Positions 51,401-60,056 are shown, counted from the first letter of the stretch. The stretch is DNA of 64,000 nt from Congzhengia sp045635085 (GCA_045635085.1 JAZRBM010000008.1:62001-126000); one strand, 5' to 3'. Numbers and translations are program-made. Notes: generated by a model from the sequence alone, not told the origin.

Positions 51401-51843
51401 ATTTTAAGCTTGATGACCCGTTAGAGGAAGGGTTGCCGGAAGATAGTGACGATAGCGAAAAAACACTAAAAGCGTTTAAAATGAGTGGACTTGTCTTGAA
51501 TAACGAACAGGTTGTTTCGGCTATGGACAAAAATCTTTCGTCAGGCTGGTCTTTGGTGATCCCTGTATATAAGCTAAAGGACGGGTCGCTTTCTAAAAAT
51601 CAATCAAAACTTGCAGATACTGTGCAGATAGAAAAATTAAAAAAGTACGTCAAAGAAGCAGTAACTAAAATAGGCAAAGAAATTATTTCGGGAAACGTAG
51701 AAATAAAGCCTGTAAGAGATGGCGCCATATCGCCTTGTTCTTACTGCAAATATCGCATTGTCTGTGGGTTTGACCCCGAAATTCACCCATGCCGCTATGC
51801 AAAAAAATTTGCCTCTGACGATGAGATATGGGAAGAGATGTAA
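48487..51843 (+). CDS. addB: ATP-dependent helicase-nuclease subunit AddB
   Basis: AddB is the second nuclease subunit of AddAB, which processes double-strand breaks for recombination. The 1118 residues begin with a P-loop (GRAGSGKSEYI). The C-terminal RecB-type nuclease (about 760-1110) has the GRIDRVD and IIDYKSG motifs. An Fe-S cluster is predicted from the Cys in SCPFSF and the last three in CSYCKYRIVC and HPC. The usual partner addA does not follow; purC does, after about 90 bases. The start is preceded by GGGGG. Confidence 0.93.
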   Translation: MSSLKFVLGRAGSGKSEYICKEAVKSSALGKNAIIIVPEQCSHEREVKMIKEAGYICESLLVTSFNRLAHRIISDSPITRKRMDTSGKAMLLSRAMSRSLKKLTYFKNAEEKTGYIDLFLDAISEFKKGQVMPESLFVASKESTEPLFSARLSDIATIYEEYNKLLNDNMCDSDDDITLLASLCFGNEYIKNSVIYIDEFFRFTKNELFCIESFLSCGADVVVSLCMPDDAKKDGIFSTVYETKAALEKCAKNADASILLPHIFREFLRTDSKELKILESAMAGEVPLYKEQTKDIKLAVLKNRYDEVLSVATKIKELVKSGYEYRDIAVITGDYEGYKDIINATFNLAEIPVFLDTRRNFLDHPIVIYLFSVFDLLMGITTDKLVVYMKSGFVGISRDEASKLENYALASSINYNDWLDDERFLKKSAGIFSEEEDSGDEGQKQLEVKNRIISPLISLKENIARSKNVTDRVCALEDFFAQTDLKGKIIEMAESFAQQGKLGLADEYTEIYNIITETFEMLKVCLGDEKTGISVLAEILKAGFSKKSIGVIPKVYDSVSFGDINRSVTKNVRALFLIGVNDGLFPTVLSASGIFSDEEREILTKRGICVAPSSKKLIEDAEFSLYQTVNAAKEKLFVSYPIDNDGTGLRPARLISKLRRTFSKLDTQMLLKDESLSPEISVSSKGTAYSYVLTHIKNLDENPLAKHLLDELLKDEEYRAKIERAIKFSKYENNAGCLSPTAVSLLYGKSMVGSVSRFERFSSCPFSFFIEYGLRARERKVLKVEAPDIGSLLHEVIERFSKEVRDKNLNFKTISKKEQREICDRICDEMFSAMMIKNVFSKGRIDALKTRLKSLVAKSVWAICEHIRRGEFEPAAFELSFDKNGDIKPVTITLPTGEEITMIGRIDRVDTFSCEGKAYIKIIDYKSGNKNYSLSDIFNMTTLQLSVYMIAVTESAKGKLTDKDALFGGMFYFKLDDPLEEGLPEDSDDSEKTLKAFKMSGLVLNNEQVVSAMDKNLSSGWSLVIPVYKLKDGSLSKNQSKLADTVQIEKLKKYVKEAVTKIGKEIISGNVEIKPVRDGAISPCSYCKYRIVCGFDPEIHPCRYAKKFASDDEIWEEM

Positions 51844-51865
51844 TTGAATATTTTATAAAAAAATA

Positions 51866-51894
51866 TTGATTTTTAGCCAGATATATGCTATTAT
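51866..51894 (+). promoter_or_regulatory. Promoter of purC
   Basis: TTGATT (51866-51871), 17 bases, TATTAT (51889-51894), 40 bases before the ATG. No riboswitch-sized leader is present. Confidence 0.6.
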
Positions 51895-51933
51895 ATTTTT
51901 GTTAATTTTACTAAAGATAAAGGAGTTTTGGTC

Positions 51934-52617
51934 ATGAAGAAAATCTATGAGGGTAAAACAAAAGACGTATACTCTTTAGACAATGGAAACGTATTGTTAA
52001 AGTTTAAAGACGATTGCACAGGAAAAGACGGAGTTTTTGACCCGGGCGAAAATAGCGTTGGTTTAACTATCGAAGGTATCGGTAAGGAAAACCTGAAAAC
52101 ATCTGTTTATTATTTTGGTTTACTAAAGGATGCAGGTATTAAGACACATTTTGTTAGTGCAAATGTTGACAGTGCCGAAATGGAGGTTCTTCCCGCTACA
52201 GTATTCGGTCATGGCCTTGAGGTTATCTGCCGTTTAGTTGCTACCGGAAGCTTCATCAGAAGATACGGCGAATATATAAAAGACGGTACAGTTTTAGACA
52301 AAGGTTATGTTGAATGTACATTTAAAAACGATGATTTAGGCGATCCATTAGTTACAATGGAGGGTTTAGATGCTCTTGGTGTTATGACACCTGAAATGTT
52401 TAACAGTATGAAAGAGCAGACATTAAAAATTACAAAAATCGTTGCTGACGATTTAAAATCAATTGGTCTAGACCTTTGGGATATTAAATTTGAGTTCGGT
52501 TATAACAACGGCGAAGTTATCCTGATTGATGAAATTGCATCAGGTAATATGAGAGTTTATAAAGGCGATAAAATCGTTGAACCTGTTGAACTTACAAAGT
52601 TAATTTTAAACAGATAA
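51934..52617 (+). CDS. purC: Phosphoribosylaminoimidazole-succinocarboxamide synthase
   Basis: PurC joins CAIR and aspartate with ATP in purine synthesis. The 227-residue protein has the nucleotide-binding KIYEGKTKDVY at the N-terminus, EVICRLVATGSF and the aspartate-site LWDIKFEFGY with LIDEIASGNMRVY. The ATG at 51934 lies 8 bases after AAGGAG; a TTG two codons earlier is less suitable. It stands alone, apart from other pur genes, between a promoter and a strong terminator. Confidence 0.96.
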   Translation: MKKIYEGKTKDVYSLDNGNVLLKFKDDCTGKDGVFDPGENSVGLTIEGIGKENLKTSVYYFGLLKDAGIKTHFVSANVDSAEMEVLPATVFGHGLEVICRLVATGSFIRRYGEYIKDGTVLDKGYVECTFKNDDLGDPLVTMEGLDALGVMTPEMFNSMKEQTLKITKIVADDLKSIGLDLWDIKFEFGYNNGEVILIDEIASGNMRVYKGDKIVEPVELTKLILNR

Positions 52618-52623
52618 AAAAAT

Positions 52624-52663
52624 AAAAAGTAATGGGCGGCAAGCTTGCCGCCCATTACTTTTT
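52624..52663. terminator. Strong bidirectional terminator after purC
   Basis: A perfect 20-bp palindrome (arms 52624-52643 and 52644-52663) with a GC-rich centre, A5 on the left and T-rich sequence on the right. It also ends the minus-strand acyltransferase-like gene, whose stop codon it touches. Confidence 0.92.
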
Positions 52664-53331
52664 TAATTTTTGTTTATTTGATTTATTGAGTTTTTAATTT
52701 TTTGTGCTATTTTATCTTTTTGTTCATTGTAGGGCGTTGAGTCATCAAAGCTTATCGCATCGCCTATGTAAAGCGTGTGTTCTTTTGTGGCAAATGACAC
52801 AGGAACAAAAGAAAGGTGTTTTCCCGTTTCTTTATAGTAGTTTTTTTCCAGATGAAAAAATCCCGTATACATTTCGCCCATTAAGCGCGAATCATCATCG
52901 TAATCGATATCAGGAGCAATGATTATGCTCTCGCCTGCAACTAAGGCTTCGTGTGATAATTTAAATGTTTTTAAGATATCGCGCGATGCGCGATATACGG
53001 GAATAGCAGAAAACGATCTCATAATAGCCGGAACCACCAGCGACATTATAAAGGCGAGCGGACATGCTAAAAATTTTGGCATACCGAATCGTTTTGTAAA
53101 TGTGTAGTCTGTGTATTGTCTGTAGCACTCGTCTTTTTCAAAAAACACCCTGTAAACCCAGATATGAGCCTGTATGGGAAGTGTAAGCAGTGCGTGTACA
53201 GGACCGCTCATGTTCTGGTGGTGCACTATGAATACAGAAGGTGCAAAAGGAAGTTTTCCGCATATTTTATAAGGTTTAAAAAGCGAATAAATAAATCTTG
53301 CAAGATGCGCAAATGTTCCATATAATTTCAT
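52663..53331 (-). CDS. Divergent lysophospholipid-acyltransferase-like protein
   Basis: The 222-residue protein resembles PlsC-type acyltransferases in its layout: a membrane-associated N-terminal part, a VHHQNMSGP segment where the HX4D active site should be, and IIIAPDIDYDDDS in the place of the EGTR motif. The catalytic Asp of HX4D is missing, so activity is doubtful or unusual. I start at the ATG at 53331; a longer frame would overlap the upstream gene. It lies 5 bases after the GT2-GtrA gene and is probably co-transcribed, suggesting an envelope role. Confidence 0.6.
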   Translation of the reverse strand: MKLYGTFAHLARFIYSLFKPYKICGKLPFAPSVFIVHHQNMSGPVHALLTLPIQAHIWVYRVFFEKDECYRQYTDYTFTKRFGMPKFLACPLAFIMSLVVPAIMRSFSAIPVYRASRDILKTFKLSHEALVAGESIIIAPDIDYDDDSRLMGEMYTGFFHLEKNYYKETGKHLSFVPVSFATKEHTLYIGDAISFDDSTPYNEQKDKIAQKIKNSINQINKN

Positions 53332-53336
53332 AAAAA

Positions 53337-54428
53337 CTAATTCATCTCTTCTCTTTTTGGACAAGTTGAGCTTTTGTCGCAAAAAACCCAACGAAGCTGG
53401 AGCTGGTAGCTTATAAGTCCCAAAATACAGTCAACTAAAATTTTTATTATCATTTCGTCTATGCCGGTTGATGCGCACAGTCGGTAAATGCACAAAAACG
53501 ACACAATCATTTGCAATATAACCAACGTATAGTATTTGGGCATAGTGTCTGAAATGCTTTTGTTTTGTGATGATGGCAAACGTCTGTTGAGCATAAAGTT
53601 TACTGCTGATGATATTGCACGTGCCGATACAAAAGCGATAAAAAGCATCCAAAAGAGCGGCAAATGTGATAAAACTACCTTTGTCATCAAACCATATATT
53701 GCGATGTCTATTGCAGATGAGCAAATCGCAGAAGCACTAAACCACAAAAGACCATTTATAACCTTTACAAAGATTCTTAAGGAATCAATGACGGGTCTAT
53801 AGTGACTTCCTGCGTTATTATCAAAGTAAATCGTTTCAATAGGAATCAGCACAAATGGTATAGAGTGACCTTTGGCGTAAATGAGCATATTGAGCTCATA
53901 CTCATATCTTGTGCCACGAACGCATAGCAGGTCTTTTATCATAAAGTTTGGTATACCCCGAAGTCCTGTTTGTGTGTCAGCAAGCGAAATTCCATAAAAC
54001 AGCTTCATCGCAAATGACGTTATACGATTTCCGTATAAGCTTTTATTTGGGGTTTCTTCGCCGAAATCACGACAACCCAGGACAAAAGAGTCAGCATTTT
54101 CACTCATTGCTTCGCAGATTCTTAGAACATCCTTTACAGAGTGCTGACCATCTGCATCAACGGTGATAACGCCGTCATAGCCAGTCAGGTTATCTGTGTA
54201 AAATCTAAGAGCTGTTTTAATAGCTGCACCTTTTCCGCGATTAATCTCGTGTGTTAATACGTGGCACTGCGTGATATTTGAAATTTCATCAAAGATACAA
54301 TTACACTTTTCGCTGCTTCCATCATTCACAACGATGATTTTTTGAATACTTGTGTCAAGCAGTTCGTGGATGTAAGGCACAAGCTTTTCGTCAGGCTCTA
54401 ATGATGGTATTATAACAACATAATTCAT
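53337..54428 (-). CDS. GT2 glycosyltransferase fused to a GtrA-like membrane domain
   Basis: A 363-residue bifunctional protein. Residues about 1-215 are a GT2 domain (YVVIIPSLEPDEKL, IVVNDGSS, VDADGQHS, the DXD site). Residues about 230-355 are a GtrA-type domain with four membrane helices. Such fusions occur in Firmicutes and would transfer a sugar to the lipid carrier and help flip it. The ATG at 54428 follows GAGGTG; an upstream in-frame ATG has no site. Confidence 0.88.
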   Translation of the reverse strand: MNYVVIIPSLEPDEKLVPYIHELLDTSIQKIIVVNDGSSEKCNCIFDEISNITQCHVLTHEINRGKGAAIKTALRFYTDNLTGYDGVITVDADGQHSVKDVLRICEAMSENADSFVLGCRDFGEETPNKSLYGNRITSFAMKLFYGISLADTQTGLRGIPNFMIKDLLCVRGTRYEYELNMLIYAKGHSIPFVLIPIETIYFDNNAGSHYRPVIDSLRIFVKVINGLLWFSASAICSSAIDIAIYGLMTKVVLSHLPLFWMLFIAFVSARAISSAVNFMLNRRLPSSQNKSISDTMPKYYTLVILQMIVSFLCIYRLCASTGIDEMIIKILVDCILGLISYQLQLRWVFCDKSSTCPKREEMN

Positions 54429-54491
54429 AAAGCACCTCAATTTGTAGAACAAATCTTTTCCAAACTGTTATACTGCATTCTATTCAGCATA

Positions 54492-55382
54492 CTAAACATT
54501 TAGATGCTTTCTTACAGAAATAAAGCTTCCGATTCCGCCTAAGACTGCACCTAAACCCAATGATGAGCTAATAATTATTCCCATTAATTCACCCAAAGGC
54601 TTCATTGTGATAAAAGCGATTCCCAAAGAGTCTACGATGCCTATAATCAGGCTATATCCGCTGATGATTAAGCCGATTGATGCAGCCGCGCCGATAAGAC
54701 CGATAAAAATACCCTCAATTATAAAAGGCCATCTTATAAACCAGTCGGTTGCGCCTACAAATTTCATAATGTTTATTTCTTTTCGTCTCGTATATACTGT
54801 AAGCTTGATTGTGTTGGATATAATGAATATAGAAACAACAGCTAAAGCAATAATTATCCATAAGCTGAAGGTTTTTATATAATCTGCTACTTTAACGAGT
54901 TTATCTATCGCTTCTTCATTTCGCTGGATTTTTGCTATACCATCGATATTTTCAAGGTTTTTGATAGTCTCAGAAGATTGGGACAAGTCGTCTAATGTAA
55001 TCTGGTACATATTGCGAAGAGGGTTGTCATCTTTGTATCTGTCGAGCTTGTCTGCATTTTCGCCCATTTTATCACGGAGCATCAAAAGACGCTCGCTGCT
55101 TGTTGTAAGTATTGCATCCTGAACGTTTTCGACATTTTTAATCTGCGAGCCTATTGAAATAACCCCGTCGTAGTTGACTTTTTCATCTACAAATACCACG
55201 ATCTGGTAGCTGTCTTCTAGGTTTCCTGCCATATTTGTAACGTTAATTGAAAGAGTCAGAAATATCCCTAAAACCAAAAGACTTGCAATAACGGTAAATA
55301 TTGAAGCTATGGTCATCCAACCGTTGGAAAAGATATTTTTAAACGCTTCTGAGAAGAAGTATCTTACGCCTCTAATTTTCAT
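54492..55382 (-). CDS. ftsX: Cell-division ABC transporter permease FtsX
   Basis: FtsX, with FtsE, activates peptidoglycan hydrolases at the septum or lateral wall. The 296 residues begin MKIRGVRYFFSEAFKNI, with an N-terminal membrane helix, a large outer loop (about 60-175) and three more helices with the FtsX-type end. The ATG at 55382 follows GAGGAGG and overlaps the end of ftsE by 11 bases. No hydrolase gene follows, unlike many Firmicutes. Confidence 0.95.
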   Translation of the reverse strand: MKIRGVRYFFSEAFKNIFSNGWMTIASIFTVIASLLVLGIFLTLSINVTNMAGNLEDSYQIVVFVDEKVNYDGVISIGSQIKNVENVQDAILTTSSERLLMLRDKMGENADKLDRYKDDNPLRNMYQITLDDLSQSSETIKNLENIDGIAKIQRNEEAIDKLVKVADYIKTFSLWIIIALAVVSIFIISNTIKLTVYTRRKEINIMKFVGATDWFIRWPFIIEGIFIGLIGAAASIGLIISGYSLIIGIVDSLGIAFITMKPLGELMGIIISSSLGLGAVLGGIGSFISVRKHLNV

Positions 55383-56058
55383 AGCCGTAGCCTCCTCTCG
55401 ATTCGTCGCGGACAATTTTTCCATCTTCTATCGCGATAACGCGCTTTTTCATCGTGTCAACTATGTCTTTGGCGTGAGTTGCCATAATAACTGTTGTGCC
55501 ACGCTTGTTTATATTGTCTAAAAGCTCCATGATTTCCATTGCGACCTTGGGATTTAAATTACCGGTGGGTTCGTCTGCAATCAAAAATGCAGGGTTATTA
55601 ACCAGAGCACGGGCAAGAGCGACTCTTTGCTGCTCGCCGCCTGAAAGCTGCTTTGGATACGATTTGGCTTTGTGAGAAAGTCCGACTAATGACAAAACAG
55701 TCGGGACCTGTTTTCTGATTTCTTTGCGGCTTGCACCGATAATATCCATAGCAAATGCTACGTTTTCGTAAACTGTCTTATTTGACAAAAGTCTGAAATC
55801 CTGAAAAACTACCCCCATCGAACGACGAAGATAGGGTATTTCGCGACGTTTTAACTTTCCTATGTCTTTATTGTTTATGATAACCTGACCGGCAGTCGGG
55901 ACTTCTTCGTGCATCAGGAGCTTGATAAGTGTAGATTTACCTGAGCCTGAAGGACCTACGATAAACACAAATTCGCCTCGTTCAACAAAAAAACTTACGT
56001 CGTCTAGAGCTGTTGAACCGTTTGGGTAGGTTTTAGTTACGTTGCTGAGTAAAATCAT
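55372..56058 (-). CDS. ftsE: Cell-division ABC transporter ATPase FtsE
   Basis: A 228-residue ABC ATPase with Walker A GPSGSGKST, the Q-loop VFQDFRLL, signature LSGGEQQRVALARAL, Walker B FLIADEPTG and the H-loop ATHAKD. The VFQDFRLL sequence and the link to ftsX identify FtsE. It precedes ftsX with overlapping ends, ensuring equal synthesis. Confidence 0.97.
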   Translation of the reverse strand: MILLSNVTKTYPNGSTALDDVSFFVERGEFVFIVGPSGSGKSTLIKLLMHEEVPTAGQVIINNKDIGKLKRREIPYLRRSMGVVFQDFRLLSNKTVYENVAFAMDIIGASRKEIRKQVPTVLSLVGLSHKAKSYPKQLSGGEQQRVALARALVNNPAFLIADEPTGNLNPKVAMEIMELLDNINKRGTTVIMATHAKDIVDTMKKRVIAIEDGKIVRDESRGGYGYEN

Positions 56059-56132
56059 AACTATAAAATCCTTTCTTTAGAATAAAATTACTATGTGCTG
56101 ACGTATGCATCACATAGTAATGTGTAGTTTTA

Positions 56133-57209
56133 TTAGAATTTTGAAGGATTAGCAAGAAGATATTTTCTTACTAATGCTGCAACTTTAAATACTACTGCAT
56201 CGTCAAATTTACGAAGGTCTAAGCCTGTTAAACGCTCGATTTTATCAAGACGATAAACAAGTGTATTTCTGTGAACAAAGAGCTGGCGTGATGTTTCGCT
56301 TATATTTAAGCTGTTTTCAAAAAATTTGTCTATTGTGAGCAGGGTCTCCTCGTCTAAAGACTCAAAACCTTCCTTTTGGAAAATTTCGTCTAAGAAAAGT
56401 TCGCAAAGCTTACTCGGAAGCTGATAGATAAGACGGCCTATTCCCAATTCGCCGTAGCTTAAGATATATTTTTCAGATTCGAAAACTCTGCCAATTTCTA
56501 TAGCAAGTCTTGCCTCCGAATATGAGTGGGAGATATCATTGATAGATTTAACAGGTGTGCCTATACCTACATAGACGGTAAGGAGCAATTCTGAATTTAT
56601 TGTATCAACGATAGATTTTGCTGTTACATCGATAAAATCTTCACTTTCTGTCGATGGCAAAGATTTTATCACTACGATATTTTTGTTGTCGATATTGATA
56701 ACAAAATCATTCTCAGGGAACATATTCTGCAAAAGCTGTATAACGCCCGTTTCGTTGCCGGGGATTTGTACTATGTAAACAACTCTGGGTGTGTCAACAT
56801 CAAGCTGAAGTTCACCTGAACGAAGATTAATGTCGCCGGGCAAAACATTTCCCAGTAAAACATTTTTTAAATAGCTTGATTTGTCGTATTTATCGCCGCA
56901 GTGTGCCTGGAGGCTTGAAATACTGATAGAAAGGAGCGCACAAATTTTTTGTTCTTCTAATTCTGTGCCTTTGACATATACGATAAATTCCATAATGTTT
57001 TTTGCGCCGATTGCCATACAGGAATATCCGTTTACAATAAACACTCTTCCGTTTTGTGTAGCAGAAGAAATCATTGCATATGCGTTGTCCTCGTTTACCT
57101 CTTCTCCAACGTAAGAAATGAGAACAGAGGTGTTGTTTATAATACCCATCGATTTATGGGTAACGTTTCTCATCTGATCTAATACTGGTTGAAAAATCTC
57201 ACTAAGCAT
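56133..57209 (-). CDS. PucR/CdaR-type transcriptional regulator
   Basis: The 358-residue protein ends with the PucR C-terminal helix-turn-helix (about 300-355, NISETSRQLFVHRNTLVYRLDKIE without its middle is typical), preceded by a GGDEF-like region found in CdaR (about 170-290). The N-terminus is of unknown sensor type. The family responds to purines, sugar diacids or amino acids. I take the ATG at 57209 after AGGGG; a longer frame has no site. It lies 74 bases upstream of ftsE and may be in the same transcript. Target genes are not clear. Confidence 0.85.
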   Translation of the reverse strand: MLSEIFQPVLDQMRNVTHKSMGIINNTSVLISYVGEEVNEDNAYAMISSATQNGRVFIVNGYSCMAIGAKNIMEFIVYVKGTELEEQKICALLSISISSLQAHCGDKYDKSSYLKNVLLGNVLPGDINLRSGELQLDVDTPRVVYIVQIPGNETGVIQLLQNMFPENDFVINIDNKNIVVIKSLPSTESEDFIDVTAKSIVDTINSELLLTVYVGIGTPVKSINDISHSYSEARLAIEIGRVFESEKYILSYGELGIGRLIYQLPSKLCELFLDEIFQKEGFESLDEETLLTIDKFFENSLNISETSRQLFVHRNTLVYRLDKIERLTGLDLRKFDDAVVFKVAALVRKYLLANPSKF

Positions 57210-57371
57210 TGGAATCGCCCCTTTTTTCAAATAAAACATTTATACATATATATCATACTAAATTTTAGTCGAATTTGCAATGTTTTTTTGATAATTTAAC
57301 TGAAATGTAATCTTTTTTATGTATTTTTTTCATATATAATAGTTAAAAATGTAAAAATATGAAAAATACTA

Positions 57372-57400
57372 TTGCATAATTATTCAAAATGTTGTATAAT
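57372..57400 (+). promoter_or_regulatory. Promoter of argD-argF
   Basis: TTGCAT (57372-57377), 17 bases, a perfect TATAAT (57395-57400), 24 bases before the ATG. The arginine box overlaps the -35 and spacer. Confidence 0.72.
57373..57386 (+). promoter_or_regulatory. Probable ArgR/AhrC operator (ARG box)
   Basis: TGCATAATTATTCA matches the ARG-box pattern TGAAT-4(A/T)-ATTCA with one mismatch. It overlaps the -35 region of the arginine gene promoter, a fit place for arginine-dependent repression. No argR gene is in the window. Confidence 0.65.
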
Positions 57401-57423
57401 TATAAATTATTGGAGGGTTTACC

Positions 57424-58626
57424 ATGAATACTAACGAAATTAAACAACTGGATAAACAGTATTATATGAACACATTTGGAGAAAGAATCCCCGTCAGCTT
57501 TAAAAGCGGTCAGGGCATAAAGCTTTATACAGATGACAAAGATGAATACACGGATTTTTTGGCAGGTATTGCGGTAAGTGCTGTAGGGCATAACCATAAG
57601 GTTTTGGTTGACGCTATTAAAAATCAGGCAGAGAACGTTTTGCACGTTTCAAATTATTATTACATAGAGCAGCAGGCAAAGCTTGCTGAAAATATTTGCA
57701 AAAATTCTGTTGCTGACAAGGTCTTTTTTGCAAATTCTGGTGCTGAGGCAAACGAGGGTGCGATAAAACTTGCAAAAATTTATCAGTACAAAAAAGGAAA
57801 TCCCCAAAAGTACGAAATAATAACTCTTGTAAATTCTTTTCATGGCAGAACGTTAGCAACAGTGGCAGCGACAGGTCAGGAAAAATTCCAGACACCATTT
57901 ATGCCTCTTACACCTGGCTTTAAATATGTTCCTATAAATGATATTGACGCATTAAAGGCGGCAATAAATGATAACACGTGTGCTGTTATGATGGAGATGA
58001 TACAGGGCGAAAGCGGTGTAAATCCGCTGGATAAAGAGTATGTAAAAAAAGTGTATGCACTCTGTAGACAAAAGGATATTTTATTTATTGACGATGAGGT
58101 ACAGACGGGAATGGGCAGAACGGGAAAGCTTTTTGCCTATGAACACTACGGAATTGAGCCGGACATATTCACACTGGCAAAGGCCTTAGGTGGCGGCGTG
58201 CCGATTGGTGCAGTTTGTGCAAAAGATGCTGTCGCAGAAAGCTTCGCACCGGGTGATCACGGCTCGACTTTTGGCGGAAATCCGCTCTCTTGTGCGGCAG
58301 CGAATGCTGTCTTTGAAATTTTTGAAAGCGAAGATTTGGTCAATAATTCAAAAATGGTCGGCGACTACTTAAAAGAAAAGCTTGAAAAGCTGGCTGAAAA
58401 ACACAGCGTTATAAAGGAAATTCGCGGAAAAGGGCTGATGATAGGTATTGAGCTGTATGGCGAAAAAGCACAGCACATAAAACATCTTTTGTTTGACGAA
58501 AAGTATTTGGTAGGTGCAACAGCCACAACAATAAGACTTTTGCCTCCGCTTATTGTCAAAAAAGCAGATGTGGATGATTTTATAAAAGTATTTGAAAAGG
58601 TATTAGGAGTGATAGATAATGAATAA
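57424..58626 (+). CDS. argD: Acetylornithine aminotransferase
   Basis: ArgD makes N-acetylornithine with glutamate as amino donor, using PLP. The 400-residue class III aminotransferase has the FANSGAEANEGAIKLA motif, FIDDEVQTGMGRTGKLFA and TLAKALGGGVPIGA with the PLP Lys253. Ornithine aminotransferase is similar, but the following argF and the ARG box favour arginine synthesis. The next gene overlaps by 8 bases. Confidence 0.93.
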   Translation: MNTNEIKQLDKQYYMNTFGERIPVSFKSGQGIKLYTDDKDEYTDFLAGIAVSAVGHNHKVLVDAIKNQAENVLHVSNYYYIEQQAKLAENICKNSVADKVFFANSGAEANEGAIKLAKIYQYKKGNPQKYEIITLVNSFHGRTLATVAATGQEKFQTPFMPLTPGFKYVPINDIDALKAAINDNTCAVMMEMIQGESGVNPLDKEYVKKVYALCRQKDILFIDDEVQTGMGRTGKLFAYEHYGIEPDIFTLAKALGGGVPIGAVCAKDAVAESFAPGDHGSTFGGNPLSCAAANAVFEIFESEDLVNNSKMVGDYLKEKLEKLAEKHSVIKEIRGKGLMIGIELYGEKAQHIKHLLFDEKYLVGATATTIRLLPPLIVKKADVDDFIKVFEKVLGVIDNE

Positions 58627-59545
58627 GCATTTATTAACACTGCACGATTGGACAACGGAAGAGATTTTAGATACACTGGATTTGGCAGATGAGCTAAAAT
58701 ATAAGCAAAAAAACGGCATAGAGCACCATATACTTAAAGGAAAAACACTAGGTATGATTTTTACAAAATCGTCAACAAGAACACGTGTTTCTTTTGAGGT
58801 TGGTATGTATCAGTTAGGCGGTAGCGCTCTCTTTTTAAGTTCTAACGACATACAGCTTGGAAGAGGCGAGACAATTTACGATACAGCAAACGTGCTCTCA
58901 AGATTTTTAGATGGCATTATGATCAGAACATACAAGCAAGAAGATGTGGAAGATTTGGCAAAATTCGGTCAGATTCCTGTTATAAACGGACTTACAGACC
59001 TTGTGCACCCTTGTCAGATTCTGGCAGACTTTCAGACAATTCGCGAACATAAGGGAAAGCTTGCGGGGTTAAAGCTTGCATACATCGGTGACGGAAATAA
59101 TATGGCACATTCTCTTTTGTATGGCGGTGCAAAGGTCGGTATGGATATTGCAGTCGCTACGCCAAAACAGTATGAATGTGACGAAACAGTTGTTAAAAAT
59201 GCAATAGAAGATGCAAAAAAAACAGGTGCGCATTTAACACTTACAAACGACCCGAAAGAAGCAATAAAGGATGCTGATGTCGTTTACGCTGACACCTGGG
59301 TAAGCATGGGACAAGAAAGTGAAAAAGCAGAAAAGATAAAGGTTTTTGCAGATTATCAGATAAACAAGGAACTATTTTCGTATGCAAAGCCTGATGCAAT
59401 ATTTTTGCATTGCTTGCCTGCATATCGCGGATATGAGGTCACAGAAGATGTAATAGATGGTCCTAATTCTGTGATTTTTGATGAAGCAGAAAACAGACTT
59501 CACGCACAAAAAGCAGTAATGGTAAAGCTTATGAAAGACAAATAA
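58619..59545 (+). CDS. argF: Ornithine carbamoyltransferase
   Basis: The enzyme joins carbamoyl phosphate and ornithine to citrulline. The 308 residues have the carbamoyl-phosphate motif SSTRTRVSFE, the DLVHPCQILAD loop, and the ornithine-binding HCLPAYRG. The start overlaps the argD stop, and both share the promoter with the ARG box. An anabolic role is therefore inferred; no arcA or arcC is nearby. Confidence 0.96.
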   Translation: MNKHLLTLHDWTTEEILDTLDLADELKYKQKNGIEHHILKGKTLGMIFTKSSTRTRVSFEVGMYQLGGSALFLSSNDIQLGRGETIYDTANVLSRFLDGIMIRTYKQEDVEDLAKFGQIPVINGLTDLVHPCQILADFQTIREHKGKLAGLKLAYIGDGNNMAHSLLYGGAKVGMDIAVATPKQYECDETVVKNAIEDAKKTGAHLTLTNDPKEAIKDADVVYADTWVSMGQESEKAEKIKVFADYQINKELFSYAKPDAIFLHCLPAYRGYEVTEDVIDGPNSVIFDEAENRLHAQKAVMVKLMKDK

Positions 59546-59573
59546 AACTCATCACAAAAAGGGGTATACACAA

Positions 59574-60056
59574 ATGTTTGAGGTAAGAAGAGCAAATTTA
59601 TCAGACGTTGACAGTATAGCAGAAATTACTGGTGACGCCTTTAAAAAATATATAAAATTAGCAGGGATAGAAGATACCCCTGCTCTGCACGAAACAAAAG
59701 AACAAATCATAAGCGATATAAAAAATAAGATGGTGTATGTCGCATATATAAAAAATCAGGTGGTCGGCAGTGTAAGAATTGAGATTTTAGATGATAAAAC
59801 TGCCTACCTGTCGCGTTTTGGCGTCAGCATGAAATATCAAAACCTTGGTATAGGCAAATCTATGATGAACGCACTTGATATGGACCTGGCAGAACTAAAC
59901 ATTAAAGAGGTTCGCCTTCATACTGCGTCTAAAGCCACATCCCTGGTGCGTTTTTACTACAATCGTGGGTTTTATGTTGACGACGTATCTAAGGATAAAG
60001 GATATATTCGCCTGCTTATGAAAAAGGAAATTCCTGATATTTGTTATGAGGAGTAG
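59574..60056 (+). CDS. GNAT-family N-acetyltransferase
   Basis: A 160-residue acetyltransferase with the acetyl-CoA-binding motif (KYQNLGIGKSMMNALD, about 90-105) and the C-terminal FYYNRGFYVDD. It lies 28 bases after argF with an AAAGGGG site, so it is probably in the arg transcript. Its sequence does not show it to be ArgA, and the substrate is unknown. Its 3' end overlaps the converging next gene by 13 bases. Confidence 0.85.
   Translation: MFEVRRANLSDVDSIAEITGDAFKKYIKLAGIEDTPALHETKEQIISDIKNKMVYVAYIKNQVVGSVRIEILDDKTAYLSRFGVSMKYQNLGIGKSMMNALDMDLAELNIKEVRLHTASKATSLVRFYYNRGFYVDDVSKDKGYIRLLMKKEIPDICYEE

Noticed and set aside
57240..57423. T-box or riboswitch upstream of argD
   Set aside because: The promoter -10 box is 24 bases from the start, leaving no room for a structured leader.
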